64,000 nt of DNA from Gari tellinella (taxonomy: Eukaryota > Mollusca > Bivalvia > Cardiida > Psammobiidae). The DNA lies in NCBI GenBank assembly GCA_922989275.2, contig OV277858.1:2666001-2730000 (forward strand). The letters are read 5' to 3'. Positions 22,115 to 32,462 of the stretch are shown here, one piece after another. Every line of letters begins with the position of its first letter. The first letter of the stretch is position 1. Both the position numbers and the translations under genes were made by a program. Under the pieces are notes generated by a model. That model did not search any database, was not told the DNA's origin, and saw nothing but the letters and a program-made list of their open reading frames with translations.

Positions 22115-23213
22115 ATGCTACCAAAGAAGGCACAGGAAGGAGAAAGTAGCCAACCTTCATCAACTCCTTTAGAAGCGAGAGAAAGCTTTCACTGATTCTT
22201 GAAGCTATAGAAACGTTAACTGTTGTTATAAAAGACAAACAAACATCTGCAAACAGGGAGGTAGACAGCCCTGTTAACCCTTCTCTCAGAGAAGTTACGG
22301 ACCCTCTCACAAACATGACTAAATCATTTCAGCAAAATAACCAAGGAAACAATCGTCAAACAACATCTAGACCGCAATCATTGTTAGCAGAAGAGAAAGC
22401 ATTAAAAATAAAATCATCAATATCAAACCTATGGAACATAAAACTGGAAAAAAGGAGAGATGCATATTGGGTACAAATAAAGAATGAAAAACACAAGAAA
22501 ATATACCAAAGTTGGATCACTGCGGAAAATATTGTTCTACCAAGATATATTCAAAAGAAGGAAATAAACAACGAGCCCGAGAACCAGCGAAAACTCCGTT
22601 CTTCAACGATTTTAAACCAGAAATAGACCTACAGGGATTAAGAGCCGAACAACATCAGTCAAGGTACAAAGCAATATATAACCAAATATTTTCAATTATT
22701 GAGTAGAAGTGTCATGGTGAAGTACACAATCTCTTGAAAACCAGGTGGAATGCACAAACTCAACACGATGAAAATAGTTCACTCCGACGATGGAACAAAA
22801 ATGATACCGGGTTGAAATATTATCAACGGAAATTTATAACAGAACACAAAGATAAGAACCCCTTCTTCAAACCTCAAGAAGACACATTCAACACAAACGA
22901 TCAAAGGCATGGCACCAACCAGAGAACATACACACAAGCTGTGAATAATTCTAAACATAGAACTCCCACGACATTCGTCCGAGAAGTACCGACAGTAAGA
23001 AACAACCAATTGCCAAGTGGACATGAAAGAAGGAACCAGCACACTTATACCTAAAATGGACACATAAGAAGACAACCCCAAAGAAACAATACAAATAAAA
23101 GACAAGACAGAACACAGACTATTAGACAAACAATGGAACCAACAATAAACAGGTACGTCATTGAAGACTCAGATGATGAGTTTTTAGAGGAGAGCGCGAG
23201 CACGGAAAACTAA
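22115..23213 (+). pseudogene. PLE1 ORF1 remnant
   Basis: A decayed copy of the first ORF of this Penelope family; its function is not known to me. Pieces: a start-like ATG at 22115 (MLPKKAQEGESSQPSSTP), a frame change, then the 22315-22626 frame (LEKRRDAYWVQIKNEKHKKI), then DLQGLRAEQHQSRYKAI in a second frame, a stop at about 22706, and RRWNKNDTGLKYYQRKFI. The tail is acidic (DSDDEFLEES) and ends with TAA at 23211-23213. It is clearly homologous to the ORF at 52448-53095 (ELQNLRASQQEDRFKSI, RRWRKNDNWLNDYEKTF, DDFLEES). The protein is basic and polar with an acidic C terminus, suggesting a nucleic-acid-binding role, which is inference only. Confidence 0.7.
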
Positions 23214-23228
23214 CCTGCAAATACTTTA

Positions 23229-24550
23229 ATGGTTTCCTTCGATGTCACAAGTTTATATACTAACATTTCACATAAATTAGGGTTAGAAGCTATAAATTAC
23301 TGGTTAAATAGATATCAAGATCTCATTCATAGGAGATTCAATAAGGCCTTCATCATGGAAGGAATAAAAAACAATGCTTGAACATAACAACTTTATATTT
23401 AATGAAACTTGTTATAACCAGGTCAAGGGTACAGCAATGGGAACAAAATTTGCACCGACATACGAAACACTAGAACTAGGATATCTAGAGCATAAATTAT
23501 ATTCACACGTTAAAAATATATTCAACGAAGACTTTGCAACATACATAAAAAACGCATGGAAAAGATTTTTAGATGACTGCTTTGTGAGTTGGACAAAAAC
23601 TAAAGAAGAACTTGAAACATTCCACAATCTGATAAATAACCTCCATCCAGACATTCAATTTACAATTGAAGTGAATAACCAAGAGCTTCCCTTCCTGGAT
23701 ATACTCATATTAAAAATGAAACACAAATAACCACTGACATTTACTTCAAAGAGACAGACTCTAAACCTAATTTCCACAATTGTATCTAATGAAGGTATGA
23801 AATATACAAGATTGCAGGAATTAGAAGAATCGCTTTTGTCACGAAATTACCCTAAACAATTAATTAAAGATGGAATAAAAAAAGCTACAATACTTTCAAG
23901 AGATACACTTTTAAAGGTAACAAACAAAACTGAGAAAGAAAGCATTCCTTTCGTCTCGACACACAATCCAACTAATACTGAAATGTTCTCGATTTTTAAA
24001 AATAATTTCCATATACTACAATCAGACTACAATCAGACGAAACCATGAATGATATCATTTCCAACACAAACATTATTAAAAGCAAAAGACAACCGCTAAA
24101 TTTAAAAAGAATTCTAACAAGGGCAACATTCACAGACACAAAAAAATCATCATACAAATTAACACGATGTGGTAGGCCAAACTGTAGCTTGTGCCAACAC
24201 ATCATCGAAAATGATTCATACAATTTTAATGGTAAGATATTTAAAGTAAAATCAAATATGTCCTGTGATGTGAGAAACGTCTTACATGTCATCACATGCA
24301 ATGGATGTAACTATATTATATAGGCCAGACAGGCGACAAATTAAGAACGAGAAGAACAATACATGCCCAGCAAATAAGGGACCCATCCACCCGGCATACA
24401 CCTTTAAGTGCACATTTAGACATATGTTGTAAAGATTTTCCCAAGTTTCAAATGTTCCCGTTCTTTAAAATGAATTCAAAAAATATTTCGGTCAGGTTGG
24501 CAAAAGAAAAATATTTTATAAACTGTTTCAAACCTAAATTAAATGCATAG
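23229..24550 (+). pseudogene. PLE1 reverse transcriptase / GIY-YIG endonuclease, deleted and frameshifted
   Basis: Starts abruptly at RT motif A with VSFDVTSLYTNISHKLGLEA (catalytic Asp intact), then VKGTAMGTKFAPTY (motif B) and FLDDCFVSW (motif C). Frame changes occur near 23370, 23735, 24048 and 24320. The C-terminal part has the Cys cluster CGRPNCSLCQHI, then MSCDVRNVLHVITCNGC, then the GIY-YIG core (YIIYIGQTGDKLRTRRTIHA with one base lost), ending in FINCFKPKLNA near 24550. The N-terminal RT segment present in the 50.2-52.4 kb copy is missing. The enzyme would have combined RT with a target-cleaving GIY-YIG nuclease. Confidence 0.85.
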
Positions 24551-24570
24551 AATTGCTGAAAACAGCTTCA

Positions 24571-24617
24571 ATGACGTTCCACTAAAATGACGTTATGACG
24601 TCACGTTTATGACGTCA
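24571..24617. promoter_or_regulatory. TGACGTCA (CRE-type) cluster after the PLE1 ORF
   Basis: Two perfect TGACGTCA palindromes at 24596-24603 and 24610-24617, with half sites (atgacgtt) at about 24571 and 24588. The octamer is the consensus site for CREB/ATF proteins. It lies between the ORF stop and the ribozyme, as in the other Penelope copies here. Promoter function is inference. Confidence 0.55.
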
Positions 24618-24644
24618 CGCTTATAAAGTAGCGATACCACTGAC

Positions 24645-24822
24645 GCCATGGCATAGCAACACATATATTGCTATCACTGATGAGCCGAGAGGCGAAACGC
24701 GTATGGTAATACAAAAGAAAAAATAGAAGGCATGTTTAGTCAATTTTACCTTTACAATTATTTTAACTTTTGCCGGTCCGGCCTTTGCCGGAATATTTTA
24801 CATTTTCCGTCTATATATATAT
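24645..24822 (+). repeat. 3' pseudo-LTR of PLE1
   Basis: Second copy of the PLE1 terminal segment, from gccatggcatagcaacacat to ttttccgtctatatatat, with hammerhead B. It ends in an AT tract, beyond which a different Penelope subfamily begins on the other strand. Confidence 0.85.
24667..24712 (+). ncRNA. Hammerhead ribozyme B
   Basis: CTGATGA at 24677-24683, helix II GCC-GAGA-GGC (three Watson-Crick pairs, GNRA-type loop), GAAA at 24694-24697, palindromic CGCG, then U and A with predicted cleavage after 24703. Helix I pairs tatca with tggta. Compared with ribozyme A, the fifth helix-I pair has changed from A-U to U-A on both strands. Confidence 0.85.
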
Positions 24823-24825
24823 CTG

Positions 24826-24925
24826 TAAAAACGAAAATACGACTTTACATGCTGCGTTTTTTAATAATATATAGTAATAAGTGTACAAACATGTTTCGCC
24901 TCGCGGCTCGTCAGTGTAAATATAT
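24826..24925 (-). mobile_element. Penelope 3' end fragment (CATG subfamily), facing PLE1 tail-to-tail
   Basis: The plus-strand text gtaaaaacgaaaatacgact to the hammerhead at 24882-24920 matches the 3' terminus of the Penelope copy at 49930-50028 almost base for base. It is on the minus strand, so PLE1 and this element converge at the AT tract. Confidence 0.75.
24882..24920 (-). ncRNA. Hammerhead ribozyme D (CATG helix III)
   Basis: Minus strand: helix I taca, CTGACGA core (CUGANGA consensus), helix II GCC-GCGA-GGC with a GNRA loop, GAAA, then palindromic CATG, then UU and helix-I partner tgta. All core positions fit. Predicted cleavage is between plus positions 24888 and 24887. Helix III is again a 4-nt palindrome but of different sequence from ribozymes A-C. 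Confidence 0.8.
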
Positions 24926-25055
24926 ATAGAGAAATTAAGAAGGAACTAGATGCTGGAAATAAATATCGGAAAAAGACGTAATGAAAAATCAGCCGGAAAA
25001 ATTAAATAAAATGATTTCACATGCCTTTATATAAAATTCTTAATGTAATAATCTA

Positions 25056-25098
25056 GTAACAAACATGTTTCGCCATAACGGCTCTCCAGTGTTATATG
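25056..25098 (-). ncRNA. Degenerate hammerhead motif F
   Basis: Minus strand: helix I taaca, core CTGGAGA (the invariant A after CUG is G, so probably inactive), helix II GCC-GTTAT-GGC, GAAA, CATG, UU, then tgtta. Helix I is complementary, and its fourth pair is A-U where ribozymes D and E have U-A. The fold is conserved although the core is damaged. Confidence 0.6.
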
Positions 25099-25189
25099 GT
25101 ATCGTCTTAACGACGTCGCGTCATGCCGTCACAAAAAATACGTCATTGTGACGTCATAACTCGACGTCGATTTATTTATTGTGATTGTG

Positions 25190-25640
25190 TAGTTTTGGAA
25201 GCAAAACTTATTCAGCGCTTGTATTTAAATCCGGTTTAAAACATTTATAAAATGCGTTTCTTTTATTAACCTACTATCTGTCTTTATCTTTAAAATGGGA
25301 ACATGGAAAACTTTTGGATCAGATGAGCAACACATGTCTATGTGTGCGCTTAGGGGCAGCTGTCTTGTTGCAGGTCGCGTATTTGCTTGGCATGAACAGT
25401 CTGTTGCGTAACTTATCGCCTGTTTGGCCTATGTAATATATTTTACATCCATTACAACTCAATGTATATATTACGTTTGAAACATTACCGGACATGTTTT
25501 GTCTAACATAGAATTTTATACCTTTAAAATCAAAATGTGAACCTTCTGTGAGATACTTGCACAAACCGCATATTGGTGTTTTACAATGCGTTTTACAATG
25601 TTTACAATGCCTTTTACAATGTCTTTTATTGCATCGTCAA
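25190..25640 (-). pseudogene. GIY-YIG endonuclease remnant of PLE4
   Basis: The minus-strand open piece at 25319-25564 reads HFDFKGIKFYVRQNMSGNVS, then YTLSCNGCKIYYIGQTGDKL. This is the Cys leader and GIY-YIG core of a Penelope endonuclease. The C-terminal end is readable as LIKETHFINVL before stops near 25195. Short and disrupted, it is not functional. Confidence 0.8.
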
Positions 25641-25746
25641 ATCTTGCTCGCGTCTAACTAATGAGTTTTTAAGGCTTGCCATCTGTCTCTTACTTTTTAT
25701 GAATTATATCTAAGGTAGATAAATATATAAAAACATACATGTAATA

Positions 25747-25924
25747 GATACCGTTCGAGTTTCCCTTTAAAAGAGTCCGCTAACAAGGGTAAGAGTATTG
25801 TTTTGCGAGGTAGAACAACAAGCTGTCCGAGGCGAAGCCGATGACATCTTTGTTGTTCGTCCGAGCGAAACAATACTCTTACCCTTGTTACCGGACTATT
25901 TTAAAGCGAACGAGTATCGGTATC
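25747..25924. mobile_element. 178-bp inverted-repeat MITE
   Basis: The left arm gataccgttcgag...agtccgctaacaagggtaag and the inverted right arm gataccgatactcgttcg...agtccggtaacaagggtaag are about 60 bp each, sharing agggtaagagtattgttt exactly. The centre contains aacaacaa / ttgttgtt. Non-coding. No clear target duplication. Confidence 0.7.
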
Positions 25925-26330
25925 TGACTTATACGAAGATGTTAATAAATATTTTACACCGAGTCAATAATGATTGTGGTCAATTTAATATAATAATTTA
26001 AAATATCCACTTCTAAAATATTGAATTACACGTAAACCAACTATATGTTCATGTGTCCTTTTTCTAACTTGCACGGGCATACCGTGCAGCCTGTGTGCTG
26101 GGTCATGCCTAAAATAACTACGTATTTGTTTGTCTTCGCTCCGCGTTAGTACTCAGCTAGTAAGGTAAGCGCTCTACTTATCAATTTAGGTAGCATTTCT
26201 TTCTAAGCATTTAGTAATAAGTTCAATAAATATTTTAAACTCTTCATCTTAGCCCGATATAATTCATTTTCCGGCCCATTATAATCAAACCAAGGGCCAA
26301 AGATTTTTCTCCCGGACAGGTACACTATTA
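25925..26330. other. Unassigned sequence
   Basis: AT-rich; nothing recognised. Confidence 0.35.
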
Positions 26331-26910
26331 AATTGCGTGTTTTACTCTTTCACTGCAATATTGTCTCCTGCTTTGAAAATGCCGTCTGCATTTATTCTCC
26401 AACGCAAAATGTCTGGCTTTGACTGCATGAATATTGATACAAGTGTTATTAGTTTGGATCTTGTTCAAACGCAGAGTTACTGTGTGTCGATATTGATCAA
26501 AACTGTTTGCAAATGTTCGTTATCCCTTATCATGCTGAATTGCCATCTGCTTCAAATATATCGTCTGTGGAGAAATTAAAATCTATCTTCTGCTTTTAAA
26601 ATTGAATACAAATTGAATATGAGTGCCGAACAATTTGGATCTAGATCACATGTTGCGTTACGCAGTGTCTTCTCCGGATCCAAACTATTTGCCAATGTTA
26701 GCCAAACGGTACTAACAGTGGAGAAAACGTTGTTCTTTCCCATTTAAACGCAAACAAAACGGAAACGCAAATCGCTAAAATGTACAAATGTAGGCAATTA
26801 GCATGTTTGATATTTCTCATTATTTGTTTTAATTTGAGTGACAAACAGCTTGGAGCCGATCAGACGCCGAGTTACCCGGCGTCTGATCAGGCTCCAAACT
26901 GTTTGCAATG
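26331..26910. repeat. Dispersed palindromic repeat family (two copies)
   Basis: Contains two hairpin units: 26632-26700 (decayed: tttggatctagatcacatgt...ggatccaaactatttgccaa) and 26848-26905 (good: gatcagacgccgagttaccc ggcgtctgatc, then ccaaactgtttgcaa). The text between (tgaatatgagtgccgaacaa, ctgcttcaaatatatcgtct) also matches the core of the foldback element at 33.4-34.4 kb, so this is probably a piece of the same family. Confidence 0.6.
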
Positions 26911-27371
26911 AAATCAATAGTTTAATCGTAAACGCGTTTGTTGGGAAACAATAACGTTTTATCCACTGTAGCAGTACAAGGGCACGAGTTAAACAGGTGA
27001 CAACAGTAAAACTGTCCGGTAACAGAAAAAAGTGTCCGGTATAAGATGTAAGAGGACACTTTTTGAATATCTCTGCGGGGGGTATCTTCGTATAAATACA
27101 AACGACCTTTCGTTGCACTGGATCAAAAAAAGATTTGATTCGCAGAATTAGAATGGTTTTAAGATATGGTTGAGATATAAGTTACTCTTACAGTGCTGCA
27201 ATATTCTTAATATATATAATATTCCAGTTACGTCTTTATCAGGGGATATGCATTAATGCAATAAACTTGTTTTGGTTTTAAAACAAGTCAGCTGTTTTCA
27301 TAAAATGTCGTTGTACACAATGACTCTCTGTGCTGAACGTTTTAGAACAAGTTTGCTCTTTTAAAAAAATA

Positions 27372-27910
27372 CTTCCAGGTAGTGAATAATGGATGGGTTT
27401 GGTTTACGGCACTGCGACACAATACGTCATATAGCGCCGATGATAAATGGGGGACGATGAGATGAGATGAGACGATGACGACTTCAGGTCATCCAATGCA
27501 TAAAATCATCACCATCCCACCCCACCATCCCTCATCAATGACTTCAGGTCATTTAATAGCCGAAATCATCATCAATGAATATCGGTGACTGCTGAACGCT
27601 TAAAAACAAGTCCTTTAAAATATACTTTCAGGTATTGAATGATGGATGGGTGAGTTTTACGGCACTGCAACGCAATAGGTCATACAGCGCCGATGATAAA
27701 TAAGGGACGATGAGATGAGACGACGACGACCTAAGGTCATCCAATGCCCGAAATCATCACAATCCCATCCCACCATCCCTCATCAATGATAACAGGGCAT
27801 TCAATAGCCGAAATCATCATCATCCCATCTGATCAATGATTTTCTGTGATTGCTGAACGCTTTAAAACAAATTAACTCTTTTTTATGAAAAAGTTAATTT
27901 GCATGTATCG
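27372..27910. repeat. ~253-bp tandem repeat, about two copies
   Basis: The unit start cttccaggtagtgaataatgg at 27372 recurs as ctttcaggtattgaatgatgg at about 27625. Both are followed by tttacggcactgc, gtcata.agcgccgatgataaa and GATGAGATGAGA-type simple sequence, then ccatccctcatcaatga. A partial third unit begins with tgctgaacgctttaaaacaa near 27852. Confidence 0.75.
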
Positions 27911-28029
27911 AATGAAATCATCATTGTTTTATGAAAGTGAATGAAGATATTGATCTCCTTTCTGGTATAAAGGATGGATGGATTATTCATTCACCTTCAT
28001 CAAACAATAATAGCAATTGAATAACTTAG

Positions 28030-28640
28030 TCAACTTTGTTGATACCGTAGGGCTGTAGTGTGTTCAGACGTCTTATCCAGTAACTTTCTCAGCGCTTTCG
28101 AACTTTATCACACCAACGTTGGTCTGATTCAAGGACATAAAGTTCGATGTCACTGAAAGAGTGTTTGTCTTTGCTGAAATGTTCTGCGACTGGAGATCTG
28201 TTGAATCTACGTAGTGTCCTATCTGACTTGTTTAGATTTATTCGCCGGCTAATGGACATATTTGTTTTAGCCACATACTGTTTCTCACAAATGGTGCATG
28301 TCATCAAACATATGGTGTTCGATGTTTTACAGTTGTATTCGCCTTTGATTAACGAAATTGCACCTGAGTTGCTTTTGAAAACAGACTTGGACTTCATAAG
28401 TTGGCATGTCTGGCATCTAGGAGTTTTACATGGACATGACAATCCTCTCTGGCTTTCTGAGGACTCTGTCTTGAATTTGGACTTGACCAAAATATAACGG
28501 AGTGATTTGGGCCAGCGGTAGGCAATATTTGTTTTTTCTGAGAATTCTTTGCTGAGTCTCCTAGATGATTCGATTGTTGGCCAGTGCTTGTCGATCAGCT
28601 TGCGAATGTTGGGAAGGTCGAAAAGCTCTCAACCAAGAAC
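28030..28640 (-). pseudogene. GIY-YIG domain remnant of a second Penelope lineage
   Basis: Minus strand: LPNIRKLIDKHWPTIESSRR, KSLRYILVKSKFKTESSESQ, a Cys cluster CPCKTPRCQTCQ, then CKTSNTICLMTCTICEKQYV and RSPVAEHFSKDKHSFSDIEL, ending YWIRRLNTLQPYGINKVD at about 28032. The pattern (CK..N..Y..TC..C..QYVG.T...L..R...H) is the GIY-YIG endonuclease end of a Penelope-like polyprotein clearly different from PLE1-4. The usual YVGET is YVAKT here, and no RT remains upstream. The plus frame 28147-28497 is its shadow. Confidence 0.7.
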
Positions 28641-29384
28641 GTTAAAATACGTCCGTCGTCGTTCCATATGTTGAAACGTGAACAATAACAACAAAACACC
28701 AAAAACAAAAACACCAGATGTTCTTAAGACGAGCCTTAAATGTGATATCAGAAGATATCAGGGACTAATTTAAAGGTTATAGGTAATTAGAGCAAAAGCA
28801 AACACATACATAAGCAATAACAACTGAGCAACTTTCCCTAGACGAGTTAAAAAATGTATTTCGAAGGAAGAGTTTCCAAATTGCCTATCTCAGTTTTACC
28901 TTTTCGTTTTGCTTTTAGAGTTTAAATGTCTATTATTTTATGACGTGTTTATAAAAGGCAATATTTGGCATTTCTTTGAAGCATGTGCACTTAAACAGAG
29001 CATTAATTTGATTACTTAAGTGATGATCTCGTAGTATGTTAGTCAAACTGATCTATAATTGCTGTGGATATTCGCATTCCAAATAAAGGTGTTTGACAGC
29101 TTATGTACATCGATCGTAGAATTTTTTTTGCCATCTGAAATATACCTTTTAAGGAATTTGTAAGTTGTTATCTATTTTGATACCCCTATCTTCGTTCTCC
29201 TGTCTCAGTATACTAATTTTAATTTTACTGCTTTTTTGTGCCATACAACTTCGTACCTATTACAGTTTTTTTGTTACCACATGTTCAGTTTGAGTTTCAA
29301 GAACTGTAAAATAATATATGAGCTTTGGTATTTACAGTCTCTTTACCAAGAAGAGTAAGTTTTCTACATTTACACAAATTCCCT
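28641..29384. other. Unassigned sequence
   Basis: No gene or repeat recognised. Confidence 0.35.
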
Positions 29385-29845
29385 ACAGACAGGAGAAGTA
29401 CCCGCAGATTGGACTACTGCTAACATGGCAATGCTATATAAGAACGATAACATGTCTGCTGCGGCAAATTACCGTCCTATATTCTTAACTTGTATTGCAT
29501 GCAATCGTCTTCAGCACATACTGGCGTCTAATCTTGTAAAATTAAACAGCCTGCTTTACTACCTACAATACGGCTTCAGAGAAAAAACGCTCGACCGAGA
29601 CTAAGCTTATCATGCTCGTGGAGGACCTGGTCCGAAACGCTAGAAAAGGCAAACAGGCCGACCGTGTCTTGCTTGATTTTAGTCAAGCCTTCGACATGGT
29701 GTCCCACGAGAAGTTGCTCTTCAAGCTGCATCGATATGGAGTCCGTGGTAAGTGCCTATCGTGAATACGAGCATTCCTAGGCAGTCGGACACAGACAGTG
29801 GTGCTGGAAGGAAATAACTCGATAACGTCAGTAGTTCCCCAATGG

Positions 29846-30133
29846 TCTTTTGATTTGTTTTTTTATTTGTTTTGATTTTACGTCGCGTTCAACAGTATTT
29901 CAGTCATATCGCGACGTCCAGCTAATTATTGGTGGAGGAAGACCCAAGGAGTCCTTTATGCACTGTTTCAGGCACAAACCGGCAACTGGGTAGAAACACC
30001 GACCTTCCGCAAGCCAGCTGGAAGGCTTCCCCACATGAAAAATCCGAACGACCCTATTGGGATTTGAACTCACAGCGGTGAGGAGCTTAGTGATGTAAGT
30101 TACAGTAACTATACCACTAGACCAAGGAGGCCC
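29846..30133 (-). mobile_element. tRNA-headed SINE, copy B, inserted in the CR1 RT
   Basis: The minus strand starts GGGCCTCCTTGGTCTAGTGG (A box region) and has a B-box-like gagttcaaatcccaata, a conserved body (gaagccttccagctggcttg; ggacgtcgcgatatgactga) and a T/A-rich CAAA-type tail at the low-coordinate end. It matches the SINEs at 39115 and 48758. It splits the RT codons for VPQ-GSILGP. The flanks ttccccaatgg and ctccccctgg look like a diverged target duplication, so the insertion is old. Confidence 0.85.
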
Positions 30134-30588
30134 ACTCCCCCTGGTTCTATCCTGGGACCGATTGTATTCCTGGTATATATTTACGACCTGCCTGAAAACA
30201 TCGACCTTCAATTAAGGATGTGTCAAGATGACACGACAGTGTACTTGACAATTCACGACAGACAGACGGTTCGACTCTTCAAGCAGACCTAGACAAACTA
30301 CAGGAATGGTCACACAAGTGGGACATAAGCTTTAACATTTCCAAGTGCCAGGTAATTCAGGCCACCAAGGCAATGGTCCAATTCCACACCACATACATGG
30401 ACAAACCGTCAGTAGTGCTCGCTATCAATGTGTGGACATCTCGAGCAAGTTGTCCTGGAACACTCATGTCATCTGCATGACGACAACAGCAAACCGTACT
30501 TTAAGTTTCCTAAAGAGGAATATAAATTGCATATCAATGAAAATCCGTGTGTGCACCTATAAAACCATCGTCCATCGACAGTTAGAGC

Positions 30589-30863
30589 GCCCTTGATTAT
30601 TTACGGATTATTCACGGATTCACGGAACCTATATTTCTTAAGGAAAAGTCAAAGGTATTCATCCGTGAATCGTCCTTAAATCTGTCAAAACACGGATTTT
30701 TAGCCGAGATATTCCTAATTTTCCGTGATATTGTCCGTGATTCTGTGATTCTCATCCGTGAATCATCTGTAAATCTGACAAAACACGGATTTGTTTTCTT
30801 ACAGATTTCCGTGATTTCCGTGAATTAAGTCGTCCGTGAATAATCCGTGTTTTGTTAACCTCC
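30589..30863. mobile_element. 275-bp element with 9-bp TSD and dispersed CACGGATT motifs
   Basis: The 9-mer cagttagag occurs at 30580-30588 and again at 30864-30872. Removing the material between restores the RT reading HRQLEYESSVW. The insert is built of many copies of cacggatt / aatccgtg in both orientations. Its two ends share acggattattcacgga inverted, subterminally. It has no ORF. A 9-bp duplication is typical of Mutator-like elements, but that assignment is inference. Confidence 0.75.
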
Positions 30864-31463
30864 CAGTTAGAGTATGAAAGTAGTGTCTGGGATCCTCACA
30901 CTAAGTCCAACGTTGACAAAATAGAGATTGTGCAACGCCGAGCCGCTAGCTGGACTTTGGATGAGTAATCCAGATACTCCAGTGTCGCTGTCATGCTGGA
31001 TACATTAGGTTGGCGTACTCGGGAGCAACGGTGGGAAGACGCGCGATTGTGTCTGTTTCATAAGATAATCCACGGGTTGGAATATACATGCATGGAAATG
31101 CAAGAGCGCCCCGCCACTGCGACTTTGTTGGCTACACGCAGATCCACACTGGTGCATACTACTACACGTACTCAATTCCCCCCTTACCATCGTACAATGG
31201 AATGCGCTTCCATCAAATGCTGTGCTGACTGGAGACTTGAACCAGTTCAAGTCCACAGTCAGCAATATCTGCCATGTTAAAACATGAACCCTGCAATTCA
31301 TTTTTGATCCAGATTTTTATCTTTTTCACTCTAGTGTTTTAATCCTATCACATTTATACCTCTACTTTCTTATATTTTATCTGTTCCTATTTCTTCTAAA
31401 TAGGCAACTGCTCTAAATTACCCGCTAGGGTGTGAAACAGTATATCAAAATAGATAGATAGAG

Positions 31464-31946
31464 TATGTCCCTATATAAACTTCGCTGTCGTTAAACATCA
31501 TGTGCAGTGGCAGATGTTGCAAGAATTTATTTTTGAAAGGGTAACTGTTTGATACAATTACTCATTTGCATTGAAAACTGGCTAAATGAAAATATAGTAC
31601 CAGAAAACACATGTATATGTGTGTCTACGAACGCTACATCAATATTGAACCAACGTTAGTCGGTGTCTAGCAGTCAGTTTATCGTCATTTTACCACAATC
31701 TGTTCACTATATCCAGTCTTCTTCCTAATATAATTATGTCAATTGAGACGATTGTGATTAGGAGTTGCTTTCAAGGATTACAAGTAGAGACATGTACACA
31801 TTAAATGACAAATGTATAAGACTTTTAAAGAGGCTCGCAACCGGATTTAGCATAAAAAATACTAATTTGTAAATATATGTTTAAAGCTTATATGAATGGG
31901 TAAGACTTAGTGTAGGATTATAAATTCTGTTAAAAAATGCATTTCA
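31464..31946. other. Unassigned sequence
   Basis: No gene or repeat recognised. Confidence 0.35.
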
Positions 31947-31962
31947 AAAAAAAAAAAAAGAA

Positions 31963-32051
31963 GAACCCCGATGGGATTCGAACCCGTGACCCTCCATGCG
32001 GAGACGAACATGAAAAATGAGGTAACGCCTTTACCACCTCGGCTACCAGCG
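31963..32051 (-). repeat. tRNA-derived unit with Pol III signals
   Basis: The minus strand reads GCGCTGGTAGCCGAGGTGGT (A box TAGCCGAGGTGG, like class II Leu/Ser tRNAs), then a long middle, then GTCACGGGTTCGAATCCCAT (perfect B box). A T13 run (A-run at 31947-31959) follows a few bases after, as a Pol III terminator. The acceptor ends do not pair well and the anticodon arm is not convincing, so I call it tRNA-derived rather than a tRNA gene. Confidence 0.6.
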
Positions 32052-32462
32052 CTCTCTATATATATGGTAGCGAATTAACGTACTTCACTGGTAGCGATCG
32101 ATAATACTTTTTTCGGCTCGGGTTTATGTCTGAGCCCGTGTAGAGAAGCAACAACAACAACTATACTGTTAGCTTACGCTTTAGAAAACGATGGAAATAT
32201 CTAAAAAAAAAAAGATTCGGTGAAGATTCTTGAGACTTTTTTTTGGACTCATCATATTTTTTATTATGTCAGAAGCCAAATAATGCCACAAATTTGCTTT
32301 TATTTAAGTATTTGATTTTATTCTGTCACATACACCATCCGGCTGCGAGACCCTTTAATGCTATTTGAGACGCAATTTGTCCACTGAGGTATAGTTCTAG
32401 AAAAAGGAGTGTATATGTATATTGTTCTGTACTAAGTGATATGGTGTCTATTTTCTTGTTTT
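32052..32462. other. Unassigned sequence left of the foldback element
   Basis: Contains a short palindrome, gctcgggtttatgtctgagc, at about 32115. No gene seen. Confidence 0.35.

Larger units (their letters stand above)
21869..24822 (+). mobile_element. Penelope-like element PLE1 with hammerhead-bearing pseudo-LTRs, internally deleted
   Basis: This is a plus-strand Penelope-like retroelement. Nearly identical pseudo-LTR segments flank the coding part (5' copy 21921-22092, 3' copy 24645-24822), each with a hammerhead ribozyme. Between them lie a decayed ORF1, a reverse transcriptase lacking its N-terminal part, and a GIY-YIG endonuclease with its Cys-rich leader. Both ends abut AT tracts. The deletion removes everything between the ORF1 stop (23211-23213) and RT motif A. 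Several further frame breaks make it inactive. Confidence 0.85.
25056..25640 (-). mobile_element. Penelope-like fragment PLE4 (endonuclease plus 3' region)
   Basis: A 5'-truncated minus-strand Penelope copy containing the GIY-YIG region (25190-25640), a downstream stretch with a TGACGTCA site at 25149-25156, and a degraded hammerhead at 25056-25098. The 5' side ends in a short acaatgc(c/g)ttttacaatg tandem at about 25583-25625. Confidence 0.7.
29390..31280 (+). pseudogene. Reverse transcriptase of CR1-like copy 2
   Basis: Readable pieces in changing frames: VPADWTTANMAMLYKND, AAANYRPIFLTCIACNRLQH, LDFSQAFDMVSHEKLLFKLH (motif A), then, across the SINE, GSILGPIVFLVYIYDLPENI. The FADD motif is changed (MCQDDTT, where CADD is expected). 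Then LDKLQEWSHKWDISFNISKC and, beyond the 275-bp insert, QLEYESSVWDPHTKSNVDKI and LGWRTREQRWEDARLCLFHK. Multiple stops and frame shifts. It is a different CR1-type lineage from the copy at 3.8-7.1 kb. Confidence 0.8.
29385..31463 (+). mobile_element. CR1-like LINE copy 2, 5'-truncated, carrying two insertions
   Basis: A plus-strand RT pseudogene interrupted by a SINE (29846-30133) and a 275-bp element (30589-30863). After the protein end at about 31280 there is a short 3' UTR ending in a (tagatagatag) microsatellite at 31448-31463, the usual CR1-type terminus. The 5' end falls within the RT; no target duplication was found. Confidence 0.8.

Noticed and set aside
25581..25630. Short acaatgc(g)ttttacaatg direct repeats as a CRISPR-like array
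   Set aside because: Only two to three very short units in a eukaryotic repeat context; simple slippage explains them.
28147..28497. 116-codon plus-strand open frame
   Set aside because: Antisense shadow of the GIY-YIG remnant at 28030-28640.
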